Assembly: GCA_902363255.1 (NCBI GenBank)
Contig: CABIZO010000003.1
Location: forward strand, 248,001 to 312,000
Direction: 5' to 3'
DNA: 64,000 nucleotides
Origin: Peptostreptococcaceae bacterium
GTDB taxonomy: Bacteria; Bacillota; Clostridia; Peptostreptococcales; Peptostreptococcaceae
In this document: piece by piece, positions 16,883 through 26,191 of the stretch
Layout: the number at the start of each line of letters is the position of its first letter
How positions within the stretch are numbered: position 1 is the first letter of the stretch
Made by a program: the position numbers and the translations under genes
Notes under the pieces: model-generated
What the model was told of the DNA's origin: nothing
The model's input: the letters and a program-made list of their open reading frames with translations, nothing else
Databases searched by the model: none

Positions 16883-17836
16883 TTATTTAATAATACTAGT
16901 AATTATTAAATTTCCATTTTTATCAATATAATTATTTTTACTCTCATTAATCTGTGCATAACCTTGAAAAAAATCAGATACAGATTTGAATACAGGCTTA
17001 ATTGCCATATCTCCTTGTTTATTTATGAATCCCCAATTACCTTGAGAGAAATACCCTTTTTTTATATTTACTCTTGCCAATCCTTCATTAAAAGAGCAAG
17101 CATAATCAAATTTAGCATCTATAACTAACTTGCCACTCTTATCTATGTAACCCCATTTATTATCGATGCATACTGGTGCCAAATCTTCTTTAAAACTTTT
17201 GGCTCTATCATATAAATAATCTATTACTAAATTGCCCTCTTTATCTATATAACCCCATTTATTATCCTTTCTCACACTGGCTAAATTCTGTGAAAAATCT
17301 GAACCCATAATAAAATCTCCATCAATTATAACTTTTCCACTTTTATCAATATAACTATATCTATTTTTAATTTCTACTAAAGCTCTTTCATTATAAAAAT
17401 TATTCACATATGAGTATATTGGATCTATAAGCATTGTTCCTTTTTCATTTATAAATCCCCATTTTTTATTTAATCTTACACCACATAAACCTTCATTAAA
17501 GTTTAAAGCTGCCCTATACATAGGTTTTATTTCTTCTTCTAAATTTCTGTTGAAAAATCCATATTTTCCATCTATTCTAATCTTTGATAATCCTTCACAA
17601 AACTGATTTGCACTCTCAAGTTGCAAAAAGAAATGTGTATTTCCTTTGTTATCAATATATCCAAACACCCATTTTGTATTATTTCTTATTTTTTTTATAT
17701 AGGTAACAATACAATACCCTTCCTTAAATCTACTAGAAACATAATTATATTTAGGTTTTATAGCCATTTTATATTCGCTATCGATAAATCCATACTTTCC
17801 ATCTCTTAATACTGGCAAAATCAACTCCTTGCTCAT
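16883..17836 (-). CDS. WG-repeat protein
   Basis: The protein consists almost entirely of about nine WG (KWG) repeats. Typical units read KWGYIDKEGNLVID followed by aromatic-rich stretches such as F-EGLA-V. There is no signal peptide. WG repeats are beta-rich binding modules of unknown ligand, often multiplied in low-GC Firmicutes. An AGGAGAG site precedes the ATG. It is the upstream neighbour of a minus-strand block of TPR and VanW genes, separated by about 250 bases that include a terminator. Confidence 0.85.
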   Translation of the reverse strand: MSKELILPVLRDGKYGFIDSEYKMAIKPKYNYVSSRFKEGYCIVTYIKKIRNNTKWVFGYIDNKGNTHFFLQLESANQFCEGLSKIRIDGKYGFFNRNLEEEIKPMYRAALNFNEGLCGVRLNKKWGFINEKGTMLIDPIYSYVNNFYNERALVEIKNRYSYIDKSGKVIIDGDFIMGSDFSQNLASVRKDNKWGYIDKEGNLVIDYLYDRAKSFKEDLAPVCIDNKWGYIDKSGKLVIDAKFDYACSFNEGLARVNIKKGYFSQGNWGFINKQGDMAIKPVFKSVSDFFQGYAQINESKNNYIDKNGNLIITSIIK

Positions 17837-18041
17837 CTTATCTCTCCTAAAAATAAATAATCTTTCTATATCTTATTATTTATTTAAGTTACATATACTA
17901 AAAATTCATCTAGCTTAATCACCCTGTTAATCAAGTACTTAATATTACGAACAAATCTAATTAATTCATACTTTCCTTAATATTATTCTATGACTCTATT
18001 TAATAGATTTTTTAACCTTTACATTATTTTATTAAAAGTAA

Positions 18042-18082
18042 AAAAGATATAAGTTAAAATAAATTTTTAACTTATATCTTTT
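18042..18082 (-). terminator. Terminator after the TPR coiled-coil gene
   Basis: AAAAGATATAAGTTAAAA pairs with TTTTAACTTATATCTTTT, a perfect 18-bp stem with a 5-base loop. Confidence 0.85.
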
Positions 18083-18089
18083 ATATTAA

Positions 18090-19556
18090 TTATTTTTTTA
18101 AAATATCTTTTACTTTTTCTGTTATAAGATAGCTACTATCTGGATCTTCATATCTTAAAGAATAAAAACAGTCTTTTGATTTTTGTAATTGCTTATCTTC
18201 ATAATACAAGATTCCCATTCTATAATAAGAATCATCAAAATATTCATATGATTTATTAAATGTATTTACATATCTTTGATAATAAGATATAGCCTCTTCA
18301 TTTTTGTCTAGTTTTTCATAACTTAAACCTGCCTGATACATAGACGATGATTTAAAGGTTGCATTTGTTCCATGCTCAATTGCTAATTTAAAATATTTTA
18401 TTGCATTTTTATAATCGCCTGCATTTTTATAAGATACACCTTTCATAAATAGAGCTTCATCGCCTTGTTTTATTAACTTTTCGTCTTCAGCTTTCTGCTT
18501 TGCTTCATCAAGTTCACTATTTGTCTTATCTAAAGCTTCTTCCTTTTTAGAAATTTCGTTTTCTTTCTTTTCTAGCTCTTCATCTTTAGCACTTAATTGG
18601 CTTTCTTTTTCAGCAATATCTTCTTGCTTTTTATTTAATTCTTCATTAAGCTTGTCTAATTTATTTTTACTATATATTGCTGTTGCACCAATAGCTACAA
18701 TTAAAATACCTGCTACAATATAAGCTATGTTTTTCTTTTTACTAAGTATAGTTTTATGTTCTTTAAGCTTTTCTATTTGTTTATTTTCTTTTTTAACTAC
18801 GGCTACAGAAAATCCTTCTTCATTTATAGGGTCATGATTCTTATCAAATAGATGATTATCTGCATCTACAAATCTAAGTCTCTCTAATAATTCTTCTTTT
18901 TCTTCAGTTTTACCCATTTTTTCATATAGTAATATCAAAATCATATATGGTTCAATAAGTTCTGGGTCCTCTAATATTAATGAGTCAAATATCTCCATAG
19001 ATTCTTCATTCATTTCTTCATTAATAAATCTAATAGAATGATTGTATCTTTCTAAAAATACTTTAAACTCCCTAGAAGATAATTTGTCTACATATTTTCT
19101 TGATAATTCATTATTTCCATAACATTGTGCTGTATAAAAACTTTCAAAAGCTTTTGCAAAGTCACATTTTAATAATTTTAAAAGCCCTCTTAAGTTTAGG
19201 ATATCCTCATCTTTTGGATTAAGTTGCAAAGCCTCATCTACTAATCTTATAGCTGTTGTTATATAACTTTTTTGTGCCAATTCTAATGCATTATTATATT
19301 TATTATATGACTCTAGTTTTATTTCTTTTGGTAATACATTAGTATGAGATTTTAACTCCTGCTGTAAATTTAGTATTGTTTCATCTTTATAATTTGATGT
19401 AACATAAGACTGCTTTAATGCTTTTAATGTTTCATTATTTTCATCTTCATCTATTTCAAAGAAAGTAAAATCACTATTTTTTTCTTCTATTAAATCTATA
19501 TCTAATATCTTTCTAGGCATATTATCTATGTCTATTCTAATTTGTTCTCCTAAAAT
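18090..19556 (-). CDS. TPR protein with membrane span and coiled coil; possible AUU start
   Basis: The order is an N-terminal cytoplasmic TPR region (~50-230), one membrane span (~275-295, IAYIVAGILIVAIGATAIY), a Glu/Lys coiled coil (~295-355), then C-terminal TPRs (~360-480) outside. Such proteins scaffold envelope complexes; no enzyme motif is present. The first ATG is at 19520 but has no ribosome site. A strong GGAGG lies 8 bases before an in-frame ATT at 19556, and the 12 codons between are open (ILGEQIRIDIDN), so I place the start at AUU. If AUU is wrong, the protein begins at 19520. It lies downstream of the VanW gene on the same strand. Confidence 0.75.
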   Translation of the reverse strand: MLGEQIRIDIDNMPRKILDIDLIEEKNSDFTFFEIDEDENNETLKALKQSYVTSNYKDETILNLQQELKSHTNVLPKEIKLESYNKYNNALELAQKSYITTAIRLVDEALQLNPKDEDILNLRGLLKLLKCDFAKAFESFYTAQCYGNNELSRKYVDKLSSREFKVFLERYNHSIRFINEEMNEESMEIFDSLILEDPELIEPYMILILLYEKMGKTEEKEELLERLRFVDADNHLFDKNHDPINEEGFSVAVVKKENKQIEKLKEHKTILSKKKNIAYIVAGILIVAIGATAIYSKNKLDKLNEELNKKQEDIAEKESQLSAKDEELEKKENEISKKEEALDKTNSELDEAKQKAEDEKLIKQGDEALFMKGVSYKNAGDYKNAIKYFKLAIEHGTNATFKSSSMYQAGLSYEKLDKNEEAISYYQRYVNTFNKSYEYFDDSYYRMGILYYEDKQLQKSKDCFYSLRYEDPDSSYLITEKVKDILKK

Positions 19557-19682
19557 CTTAATCTCCTCCCTTGTATTTTTTATATAATCTAAGATATCAT
19601 ATTTGTTATATTAAGTCAAAAATTTATATATCTAGATATATTTTGTATAATCACATTTTTAAATATATTATTTTTTTTACAT

Positions 19683-19709
19683 AAAAAGAACCTAGATTAT
19701 TCTAGGTTC
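19683..19709 (-). terminator. Terminator after the VanW gene
   Basis: GAACCTAGA and TCTAGGTTC form a 9-bp stem with a 4-base loop, followed by TTTTTA on the minus strand. Confidence 0.8.
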
Positions 19710-19715
19710 ATCATT

Positions 19716-21230
19716 TTACTCTTCCTCAGGTATATCCTCTTCATTTGGAGTACTTATATCATTATTTTCATTACTATTATTATTGTCACTATTGATATTT
19801 TCTTCATTATTATTTTCAACTTTACTAGAATTATCATTTTTACTAAAGTTATCATTAGAACTATCACTAGATGGTGAATCACTTTCTTCTTTTGAAGGCT
19901 TCTCCTCTTTTTTTGTTCCTATTGCCATAACTTGTTGCTTAGATGGATAGAAAGATGTAGCTACCTTTTCTGTTTTAACTTCAGCTCCATTTTTATCATA
20001 ATATGTTCTATAAGTTGATACGGTGTAAGAATCCCTTCCTCTTTCTAATATTTTTTCTTTTCCTTTTTCTAATGTTGAATCCTTCTCTTTTTTAGTCTCT
20101 GCTTTAGTGACTTTATCTATATTTGTACTAATTTTTATATTTTGTTTATCTCCAATATTGCCATAAATTTGGCATGTAATTACTCCATTATAATAATAGT
20201 TCTGGATATAAACTGGTTGATTATAATTATTTTTAAATATGAAATCTATCCCTCCATCAGATACGGTAGCATCTCTACCTTTATCAACATAAGTTGATGG
20301 TATAGAATGATTAGATATTTTTACTATATCTAGACCTGCGTATAAAACTGCATTATATAACGTTGTAGACACTTGACAAACTCCTCCGCCTACTCCTTGT
20401 ACAGCTTCTCCACTAACTATTACAGTTGCATTTTTATATCCATTTTTTACAGTCCTTAGACCTGTATGATTATTATAAGAGAATTCTTCACCTGGCATTA
20501 ATAAAACACCACTCGTTCTCTCTGTTGCTATTTTAATATTTTCTACTCTTCCAGGGCTTATATCAGATAAAACAGTTTGATAACTTCCAAGTAATGTATT
20601 AACATCTTGCAAGTCTTCTTTTTTTATTTCTGGTTCAACTTTTGTTACAACTAAACTTTCTTCAAATCTTCCATCTTGTAAAGATTTTTTTAGATTAGAT
20701 AAGGTAGAATTAATATCAACTTCTATACCTGCTTTATCATCACTAACTTCAATCTTACTATTTTCTATATTTAATTTTGCATTTTCCTTTTCTATATTTA
20801 TATCCTTTGATATTTTTTCTAACTGTGAAATAACCTTTGATTCATCGCAATCAACAAGTAAATTTATATGATTTTCAAAGCCAAAATTAGATTTTAATGT
20901 ACCTATTATATTTAAAAAAATATTTTTATTTCTGTTCACATTATAAGCATTTTCTATTGTCTTATCTAAATCATAACTTGTATCTATATCATCAGGATTA
21001 ATTTCCCATTTTTTATCATCATATACAAAAGTTATCTTGTCAATCTTGCATTCAGTTAGTATTTTCTTCTTAGCCTCTTCCTTACTTAAATCACTTACGT
21101 TAACATCTTTAATATAAGTATTTTTAGCTATTTTATTATTATTTATTTGTGTATAACCAAATCCAAAAATTAAAATTAATATACCACTTAATATAGCAAT
21201 GGCTAAATTAATTCCTTTTAACTTTTTCAT
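19716..21230 (-). CDS. VanW-domain cell-envelope protein
   Basis: An N-terminal membrane anchor (residues ~8-27) is followed by a PG_binding_4 region (~35-205) and a VanW domain (~215-355). The VanW core is visible as RTSGVLLMPGEEFSYN and GGGVCQVSTTLYNA. The C-terminal ~80 residues are low-complexity Ser/Asn/Asp/Glu. VanW proteins sit outside the membrane and are linked to the cell wall; their biochemical activity is not established. AAGGAGA precedes the ATG. The 29-base gap to the upstream TPR gene (21260) suggests one operon. Confidence 0.87.
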   Translation of the reverse strand: MKKLKGINLAIAILSGILILIFGFGYTQINNNKIAKNTYIKDVNVSDLSKEEAKKKILTECKIDKITFVYDDKKWEINPDDIDTSYDLDKTIENAYNVNRNKNIFLNIIGTLKSNFGFENHINLLVDCDESKVISQLEKISKDINIEKENAKLNIENSKIEVSDDKAGIEVDINSTLSNLKKSLQDGRFEESLVVTKVEPEIKKEDLQDVNTLLGSYQTVLSDISPGRVENIKIATERTSGVLLMPGEEFSYNNHTGLRTVKNGYKNATVIVSGEAVQGVGGGVCQVSTTLYNAVLYAGLDIVKISNHSIPSTYVDKGRDATVSDGGIDFIFKNNYNQPVYIQNYYYNGVITCQIYGNIGDKQNIKISTNIDKVTKAETKKEKDSTLEKGKEKILERGRDSYTVSTYRTYYDKNGAEVKTEKVATSFYPSKQQVMAIGTKKEEKPSKEESDSPSSDSSNDNFSKNDNSSKVENNNEENINSDNNNSNENNDISTPNEEDIPEEE

Positions 21231-21259
21231 TATGTGTCTCCTTACTGTATTACTTATTT

Positions 21260-22645
21260 TTAAAAATGTTCAACTTTTTCTTTTGTTAAATTATAAGTAG
21301 TTTTGTCATAAATATTAACCATATATATTTCCTTAGGTTTAAACCATCCCATTTTAACCGTAAAATAATAATATATATTACCATTTTTATTAATCATTTC
21401 TTTTAAATCATCATTACTATATTTTTCTTGCTTATCTTCAGCTAATAATTCTATACTCTTATAATTTTTCTCATTTTCATATAATTTATCTTCTAATATA
21501 GATTTAGCTTGGTCTTGATTTATTGAGAAAATTATTTGACCACTATCTTCATCTATTTTAAAGTATGCATCACTATAGTCACAGTTATAGCTCTTTTTAT
21601 CAGATTTATAAGAATAAAGTTCTTTAGTTTCTGTATCAATTAGTACTTCATTTATTACTTTATCATTTTTTACAACTTCTCCATAGTAGTATCTCTTTCC
21701 ATCCACAGTTTGTAAATAAGATACTACAGATAAATCATTTTTATTTTCCTTACTTCTTCTGACAATTAGATTTATAATATCATCACTTGTCATAGTATAA
21801 TTAGAAATATATTTATTATACTGTTCTTGCAAATCATTTATTTCATCTTCATCGTAATATGGATTCAAATAACTTAAATATTTTAATGCATCCTCATATT
21901 TTCCTTCTTCTGCCAAACCTTTAGCTTGCTTAATATAATAATCATGCATTACTTTTATACATTCTTTCTTTGCATTTTCTGCAAGAGAGTAATATTTTTC
22001 ATCTTCTTTTAAAACTTTATCATATAACTCAATTGCCTCATGATATTTTTTTATAGATTGATTTTTAGTTCCTTCTTTATATATCTCTCTTGATTCATAA
22101 ATAGTTTTTATATGTTGTTTGTACTCATCTAATCCTTTGTCAACTCCATTTAATGTAGATGTTATCTGTAAAAAAGATGATGCCGATTCATAAGTAATAT
22201 TTTCTTCTTTATACATCTCATCTACTCTTTTGCCCAATTCAATTAAATTAGTTGGTTCAACACTTATAGAATTAAGTGCATTTACTATGTTTACAAGTCC
22301 CATATATTGTTCTTTTGTTACTTGACCGTTAATGTACATATCCCCTTTATTAATAAGTAATGAAGAAAGCTTCTTCGATACTTTTTGGTTGAATCTATTC
22401 ATCTTAGAATCTGAAAATTCTTTTTCTACGTCATCATAATAATTTTCAGCTATAGAATATTGTCTATCTTCTATATATGTAACTAAAGTATTTACTTCAT
22501 TATTAATATTGAAGTTATCACTACTAAAATAAAGGACTATCAATAAAAGTAATAGCGCTAAAGCTGAAAATGAAATTCTTACTATATTTCGTCTATTATC
22601 ATATATTAAATCAACAACTTTATCATAAACTGCTTTAAAATTCAT
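21260..22645 (-). CDS. Membrane-anchored TPR protein
   Basis: A single membrane span (~22-44) precedes a helical TPR-type region (~45-285), for example KYHEAIELYDKVLKEDEKYY. A C-terminal beta-rich part (~290-461) has repeated Tyr/Asp-rich strands (KRYYYGEVV, NIYYYFTVKMG). The last region resembles PepSY-like or wall-binding folds only loosely, so I leave the function open. A GAAAGGAAA site supports the ATG. It lies between the PP2C and VanW genes on the same strand. Confidence 0.7.
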   Translation of the reverse strand: MNFKAVYDKVVDLIYDNRRNIVRISFSALALLLLLIVLYFSSDNFNINNEVNTLVTYIEDRQYSIAENYYDDVEKEFSDSKMNRFNQKVSKKLSSLLINKGDMYINGQVTKEQYMGLVNIVNALNSISVEPTNLIELGKRVDEMYKEENITYESASSFLQITSTLNGVDKGLDEYKQHIKTIYESREIYKEGTKNQSIKKYHEAIELYDKVLKEDEKYYSLAENAKKECIKVMHDYYIKQAKGLAEEGKYEDALKYLSYLNPYYDEDEINDLQEQYNKYISNYTMTSDDIINLIVRRSKENKNDLSVVSYLQTVDGKRYYYGEVVKNDKVINEVLIDTETKELYSYKSDKKSYNCDYSDAYFKIDEDSGQIIFSINQDQAKSILEDKLYENEKNYKSIELLAEDKQEKYSNDDLKEMINKNGNIYYYFTVKMGWFKPKEIYMVNIYDKTTYNLTKEKVEHF

Positions 22646-22783
22646 TATTTTTTCCTTTCTCTAATTAATATTTCTATAAACAAACTTTTATTAATTATAA
22701 CATAAATGTATATTTTTTTCATTTTTTCATTTGTATTACTAAAAGATTAACATATATCAACAATTTATTTAATTTATTAATTA

Positions 22784-23545
22784 CTATAATATATTTACAA
22801 AAATTATACTTATATCGTCTAAACTACCATTTCGGCTTAGTCCACTTAGATATTTTTCATAATTTTTTTCTACCTTCATTTTAGTGAATATATTTTTATT
22901 ATACATTATCAAAGTTTCATTTATTTCATTTGCCATGCTTTTATATGAGTCAAAACTATTTTCAAAACCATCAGAGTAAATTATTATAGTACTTATATTT
23001 GTTTCTAAATTTATAATTTTATAAATCATTTTTTCATAAGCTTTTTCATCAGCTAAACAGTCAACTACATTTTTTTTATAAAAAGGTAAAACTTTTTTTA
23101 TACTATCACCTTGTTTAACAAAAATATCACCATCACCAAGTCTTAAATAAATAATATAATTATCTTTAATCATAACTATTAATAAAGTAGTTCCATACTT
23201 GAAATAATTATTTCTAAATACACTTGGCAAAGTATCTTTCATATCTTCTTTAACTAGTTCTTTCCATTTATTACAAATTTGAACTTGCAAAGTTTTATTA
23301 TTTAATAAATCCTTCATTTTATTCATATCTTCGTCTTCATAATTTTTTAAAGTTTCAATTGCTGCCTCACAAGCTAATCTCGATCCTATATGACTATTTA
23401 TAAAAAAATCTCCACTATGACCATCTGCTATGGTACAAATAATTCCATCTTTTATCTTTTCAAACTTTAAATAATCTTGTGATGATTTATCTTTAATTTC
23501 ATTTTTATATCCTACTACACTTTTGCTAAAAACTGAAAATTTCAT
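22784..23545 (-). CDS. PP2C-family serine/threonine phosphatase
   Basis: This 253-residue protein fits a stand-alone PP2C domain. Visible motifs are TIADGHSGDFF (metal Asp), the YLRLGDGDIFV strand, IIIYSDGFEN (metal Asp) and the C-terminal LDDISIIFV, equivalent to the usual DNxTxxxV. PP2C enzymes remove phosphate from Ser/Thr using Mn or Mg. No kinase gene is in the window. The ATG at 23545 has GGGAGGAA 5 bases upstream; a TTG at 23560 opens the same frame. It heads the TPR-VanW-TPR block and may regulate it. Confidence 0.8.
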   Translation of the reverse strand: MKFSVFSKSVVGYKNEIKDKSSQDYLKFEKIKDGIICTIADGHSGDFFINSHIGSRLACEAAIETLKNYEDEDMNKMKDLLNNKTLQVQICNKWKELVKEDMKDTLPSVFRNNYFKYGTTLLIVMIKDNYIIYLRLGDGDIFVKQGDSIKKVLPFYKKNVVDCLADEKAYEKMIYKIINLETNISTIIIYSDGFENSFDSYKSMANEINETLIMYNKNIFTKMKVEKNYEKYLSGLSRNGSLDDISIIFVNIL

Positions 23546-23600
23546 TTTTTCCTCCCACAATTAATTTATTCTTATTTAATAATATGTTTAAAACATAAAA

Positions 23601-23633
23601 AAACCGCAAATTTATAAAAATAAATTGCGGTTT
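23601..23633 (-). terminator. Terminator after the small membrane gene
   Basis: AAACCGCAATTTA pairs with TAAATTTGCGGTTT, with one bulge, followed by Ts on the minus strand. Confidence 0.75.
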
Positions 23634-23649
23634 ACTAAAAGTCCATTGA

Positions 23650-23997
23650 CTACGATATTCTTCTTCTTTTTCTTTGAATTGCTCTTTGTGTTTTCTTATC
23701 AGTTTTAGCAGGAACAGCTTTCTTAGAGATTTTAATAGGTTTTGCAATGATTTGTTCCCACTTAAATGCACACAATATAGTTGATAAAGCTACTGTGACT
23801 ACTGCAGCTAATAATAAGTAGTAAGTAAATCTAATATTTACACCTAATGCAGAATTTATTATTCCTAATATTAACGTTACAGGAAAACAAACAACTGCTG
23901 ATTGCACAGTAACTTTTAATATTCTCACACCTATTTGTTTTATTCTGCTAAGTATATTTATACTTTTACCTATAAATCTCTTTAATGTTCTCTTCAT
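23650..23997 (-). CDS. Small two-span membrane protein, basic termini
   Basis: This is a 115-residue protein with two hydrophobic segments (~30-52 and ~58-82) flanked by strongly basic ends (RKRRRIS at the C-terminus). I do not recognise a family. GAGGTGAGGGGC lies just before the ATG at 23997; the GTG at 24006 overlaps that site. It has its own terminator, so it is probably independent of the PP2C gene downstream. Confidence 0.6.
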   Translation of the reverse strand: MKRTLKRFIGKSINILSRIKQIGVRILKVTVQSAVVCFPVTLILGIINSALGVNIRFTYYLLLAAVVTVALSTILCAFKWEQIIAKPIKISKKAVPAKTDKKTQRAIQRKRRRIS

Positions 23998-24244
23998 GCC
24001 CCTCACCTCAACTTTATATACTAATTTTATATAATTTACATTATATTTATAATAATAACAAACTTATACAATATTGGCAATGTTTATAACATATATTGTA
24101 GAAAAAAAAGTTATTTTATAACCTTATCTAAATTAATTATTAAAATAATAACTAAATATCGGTAAATATCTTAAATCAGTAACATTAGCTCTTAATAATT
24201 AATAAAATAAATAGATATATAATTCTTTTAGCGAGGTGATTTTT

Positions 24245-26020
24245 ATGACTTGTCTTCCAAAGTTAGGAGAAAAGGCCCCTAATTTTAAGGCTAATACTAC
24301 TTTTGGACCCATAGAACTTTCTGATTATGCCGGAAATTGGCTAGTACTATTCTCTCATCCAGGAGATTTCACTCCTGTTTGTACTACTGAATTTATAGCA
24401 TTTACAAATTTGGCTCCAGAATTCGAAAAAAGAAACACTAAATTACTAGGACTTAGTGTTGATAGTAATGCTTCTCATTTGGCATGGGCATATAATATTT
24501 TACAAATTACAGGAATAAGTATACCTTTTCCAATTATTGAAGATCGAGATATGAAAATAGCAAGACAATATGGTATGATTTCAGATGCCATGAGCTCTAC
24601 ATCAACTGTAAGAACTGTTTTTATTATAGATGATAAACAAGTTCTAAGAACTATTCTTTATTATCCACTTACTACTGGTAGAAATATTCCTGAAATCCTT
24701 AGAATTGTAGATGCTTTACAAACTGCTGATAAAAGCAATGCGGTTACACCAGCCAACTGGTTCCCAGGCAATCCTGTGTTACTTCCACCACCTAAAACTT
24801 TTAAAGAGTTGCGAGAAAAAGTTGATAATTGTAACAAAGAATATAAAAGCTTAGATTGGTATATTTGTTTCATTGAAGATGAGTGTAATAAATGTAAAAA
24901 GAGAATCAGCTCCTCAAAACAAGCATTAGGAAAAAGTAAAAGTTTTATGAGACCTCCAATAGATACGGAGTTAAATCCTGCAACAGAAAACCCTAAATGT
25001 CCTGATTTGGTACGTCTAGTTGGTGAGTATGTTCTAGGTAATCCTAGAAATATAGATCCTAATTTTTTAGATTTTGTAATTTATGCTTTTGTTGAAATAA
25101 GCTCAACTGGACAACTAGTGGTTCCTGCACCAACCTATCTAAGATCCTTAGTAAGATTAAGAGAGGTAAATCCAGATCTTCAAGTAATAGCTGCTATCGG
25201 GGGATGGGGAGCTGATGGATTTTCTGATGCAGCATTAACACCAGCATCTAGATATGCATTTGCAAGAAATGCACAAAATCTTATAAATGAGTATGACCTA
25301 GATGGAATAGATATTGATTGGGAATATCCTGGTAGTGCTGCTGCTGGAATTAAAGCAAGACCTGAAGACAGGGAAAACTTTACACTTTTATTAACAGCAC
25401 TAAGAGATGTCCTTGGTCCTAATACATGGATTAGTGTTGCTGGAACTGGAGATACTGCATATATTAACAGAAGTGCAGAAATAGCTAATATCGCTCCACT
25501 TATAACTCATTTTAATCTAATGAGTTATGATTTTACCGCTGGTGAAACAGGCGAGCGTGGTCAAAATCATCAAGCCAATTTGTTTGATTCAGATTTGTCT
25601 CTTCCAGGGTATAGTGTAGATAATATGGTTAATAATTTAATTGGTGCTGGAATGCCATCAGAAAAAATACTTCTTGGAGTTCCTTTTTATGGACGACTTG
25701 GAGCTACAATAACTAGATCTTTTGATGAATTGAGAAGATCTTATATTAATAAAAACGGATTTCAATATCGTTTTGATAATGATGCCAAGGTACCTTATTT
25801 AGTCAAAGATGGTGAATTTGCCATGTCATTCGATAATGAAGTTTCAATATTCTTAAAAGCACAATATGTGCTTCAAAATTGTTTAGGTGGAATATTCTCT
25901 TGGCAATCAACTTTTGACGAAGCCAATATTCTTGCAAGAGCCATGTATGAATCAATTAATAATCCTGTAGTATTTGAAACTGAGTTACAAGATACTTTTG
26001 GTCAAATTCCTTCTTTATAA
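24245..26020 (+). CDS. cotE: CotE-like peroxiredoxin-chitinase fusion (spore coat)
   Basis: This is a 591-residue fusion. Residues ~1-165 form a 1-Cys peroxiredoxin with the peroxidatic site FTPVC (C46) and a later Arg in STVRTVF. A ~70-residue linker leads to a GH18 chitinase domain (~235-591) with the catalytic DGIDIDWE motif, whose Glu is residue 360. Both active sites look intact. C. difficile CotE has the same order and is a coat protein that detoxifies peroxide and binds/degrades mucin or chitin; function here is by homology. GCGAGGTG lies 6 bases upstream of the ATG at 24245. It stands alone. Confidence 0.9.
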   Translation: MTCLPKLGEKAPNFKANTTFGPIELSDYAGNWLVLFSHPGDFTPVCTTEFIAFTNLAPEFEKRNTKLLGLSVDSNASHLAWAYNILQITGISIPFPIIEDRDMKIARQYGMISDAMSSTSTVRTVFIIDDKQVLRTILYYPLTTGRNIPEILRIVDALQTADKSNAVTPANWFPGNPVLLPPPKTFKELREKVDNCNKEYKSLDWYICFIEDECNKCKKRISSSKQALGKSKSFMRPPIDTELNPATENPKCPDLVRLVGEYVLGNPRNIDPNFLDFVIYAFVEISSTGQLVVPAPTYLRSLVRLREVNPDLQVIAAIGGWGADGFSDAALTPASRYAFARNAQNLINEYDLDGIDIDWEYPGSAAAGIKARPEDRENFTLLLTALRDVLGPNTWISVAGTGDTAYINRSAEIANIAPLITHFNLMSYDFTAGETGERGQNHQANLFDSDLSLPGYSVDNMVNNLIGAGMPSEKILLGVPFYGRLGATITRSFDELRRSYINKNGFQYRFDNDAKVPYLVKDGEFAMSFDNEVSIFLKAQYVLQNCLGGIFSWQSTFDEANILARAMYESINNPVVFETELQDTFGQIPSL

Positions 26021-26044
26021 AAATATTAACTTAACTTAATTTAT

Positions 26045-26084
26045 AGAAAGGTTGAATAATAATATTTCGCCTTTCTATTTTCTT
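26045..26084 (+). terminator. Terminator after the cotE-like gene
   Basis: AGAAAGG and CCTTTCT enclose a partly paired 18-base centre, followed by ATTTTCTT. Confidence 0.55.
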
Positions 26085-26151
26085 ATATTTAATCATCATT
26101 TATACAGTAAGAAAAAATAAAAAATATGACATTCTTATTGAAAAATATAAT

Positions 26152-26191
26152 AAAAAGCTATGAACTAGAATTTTCTAACTCATAGCTTTTT
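26152..26191 (-). terminator. Terminator after the AEC transporter gene
   Basis: AAAAAGCTATGA pairs with TCATAGCTTTTT around an inner AGAA/TTCT stem. It overlaps the 3' end of the transporter gene on the minus strand. Confidence 0.75.
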
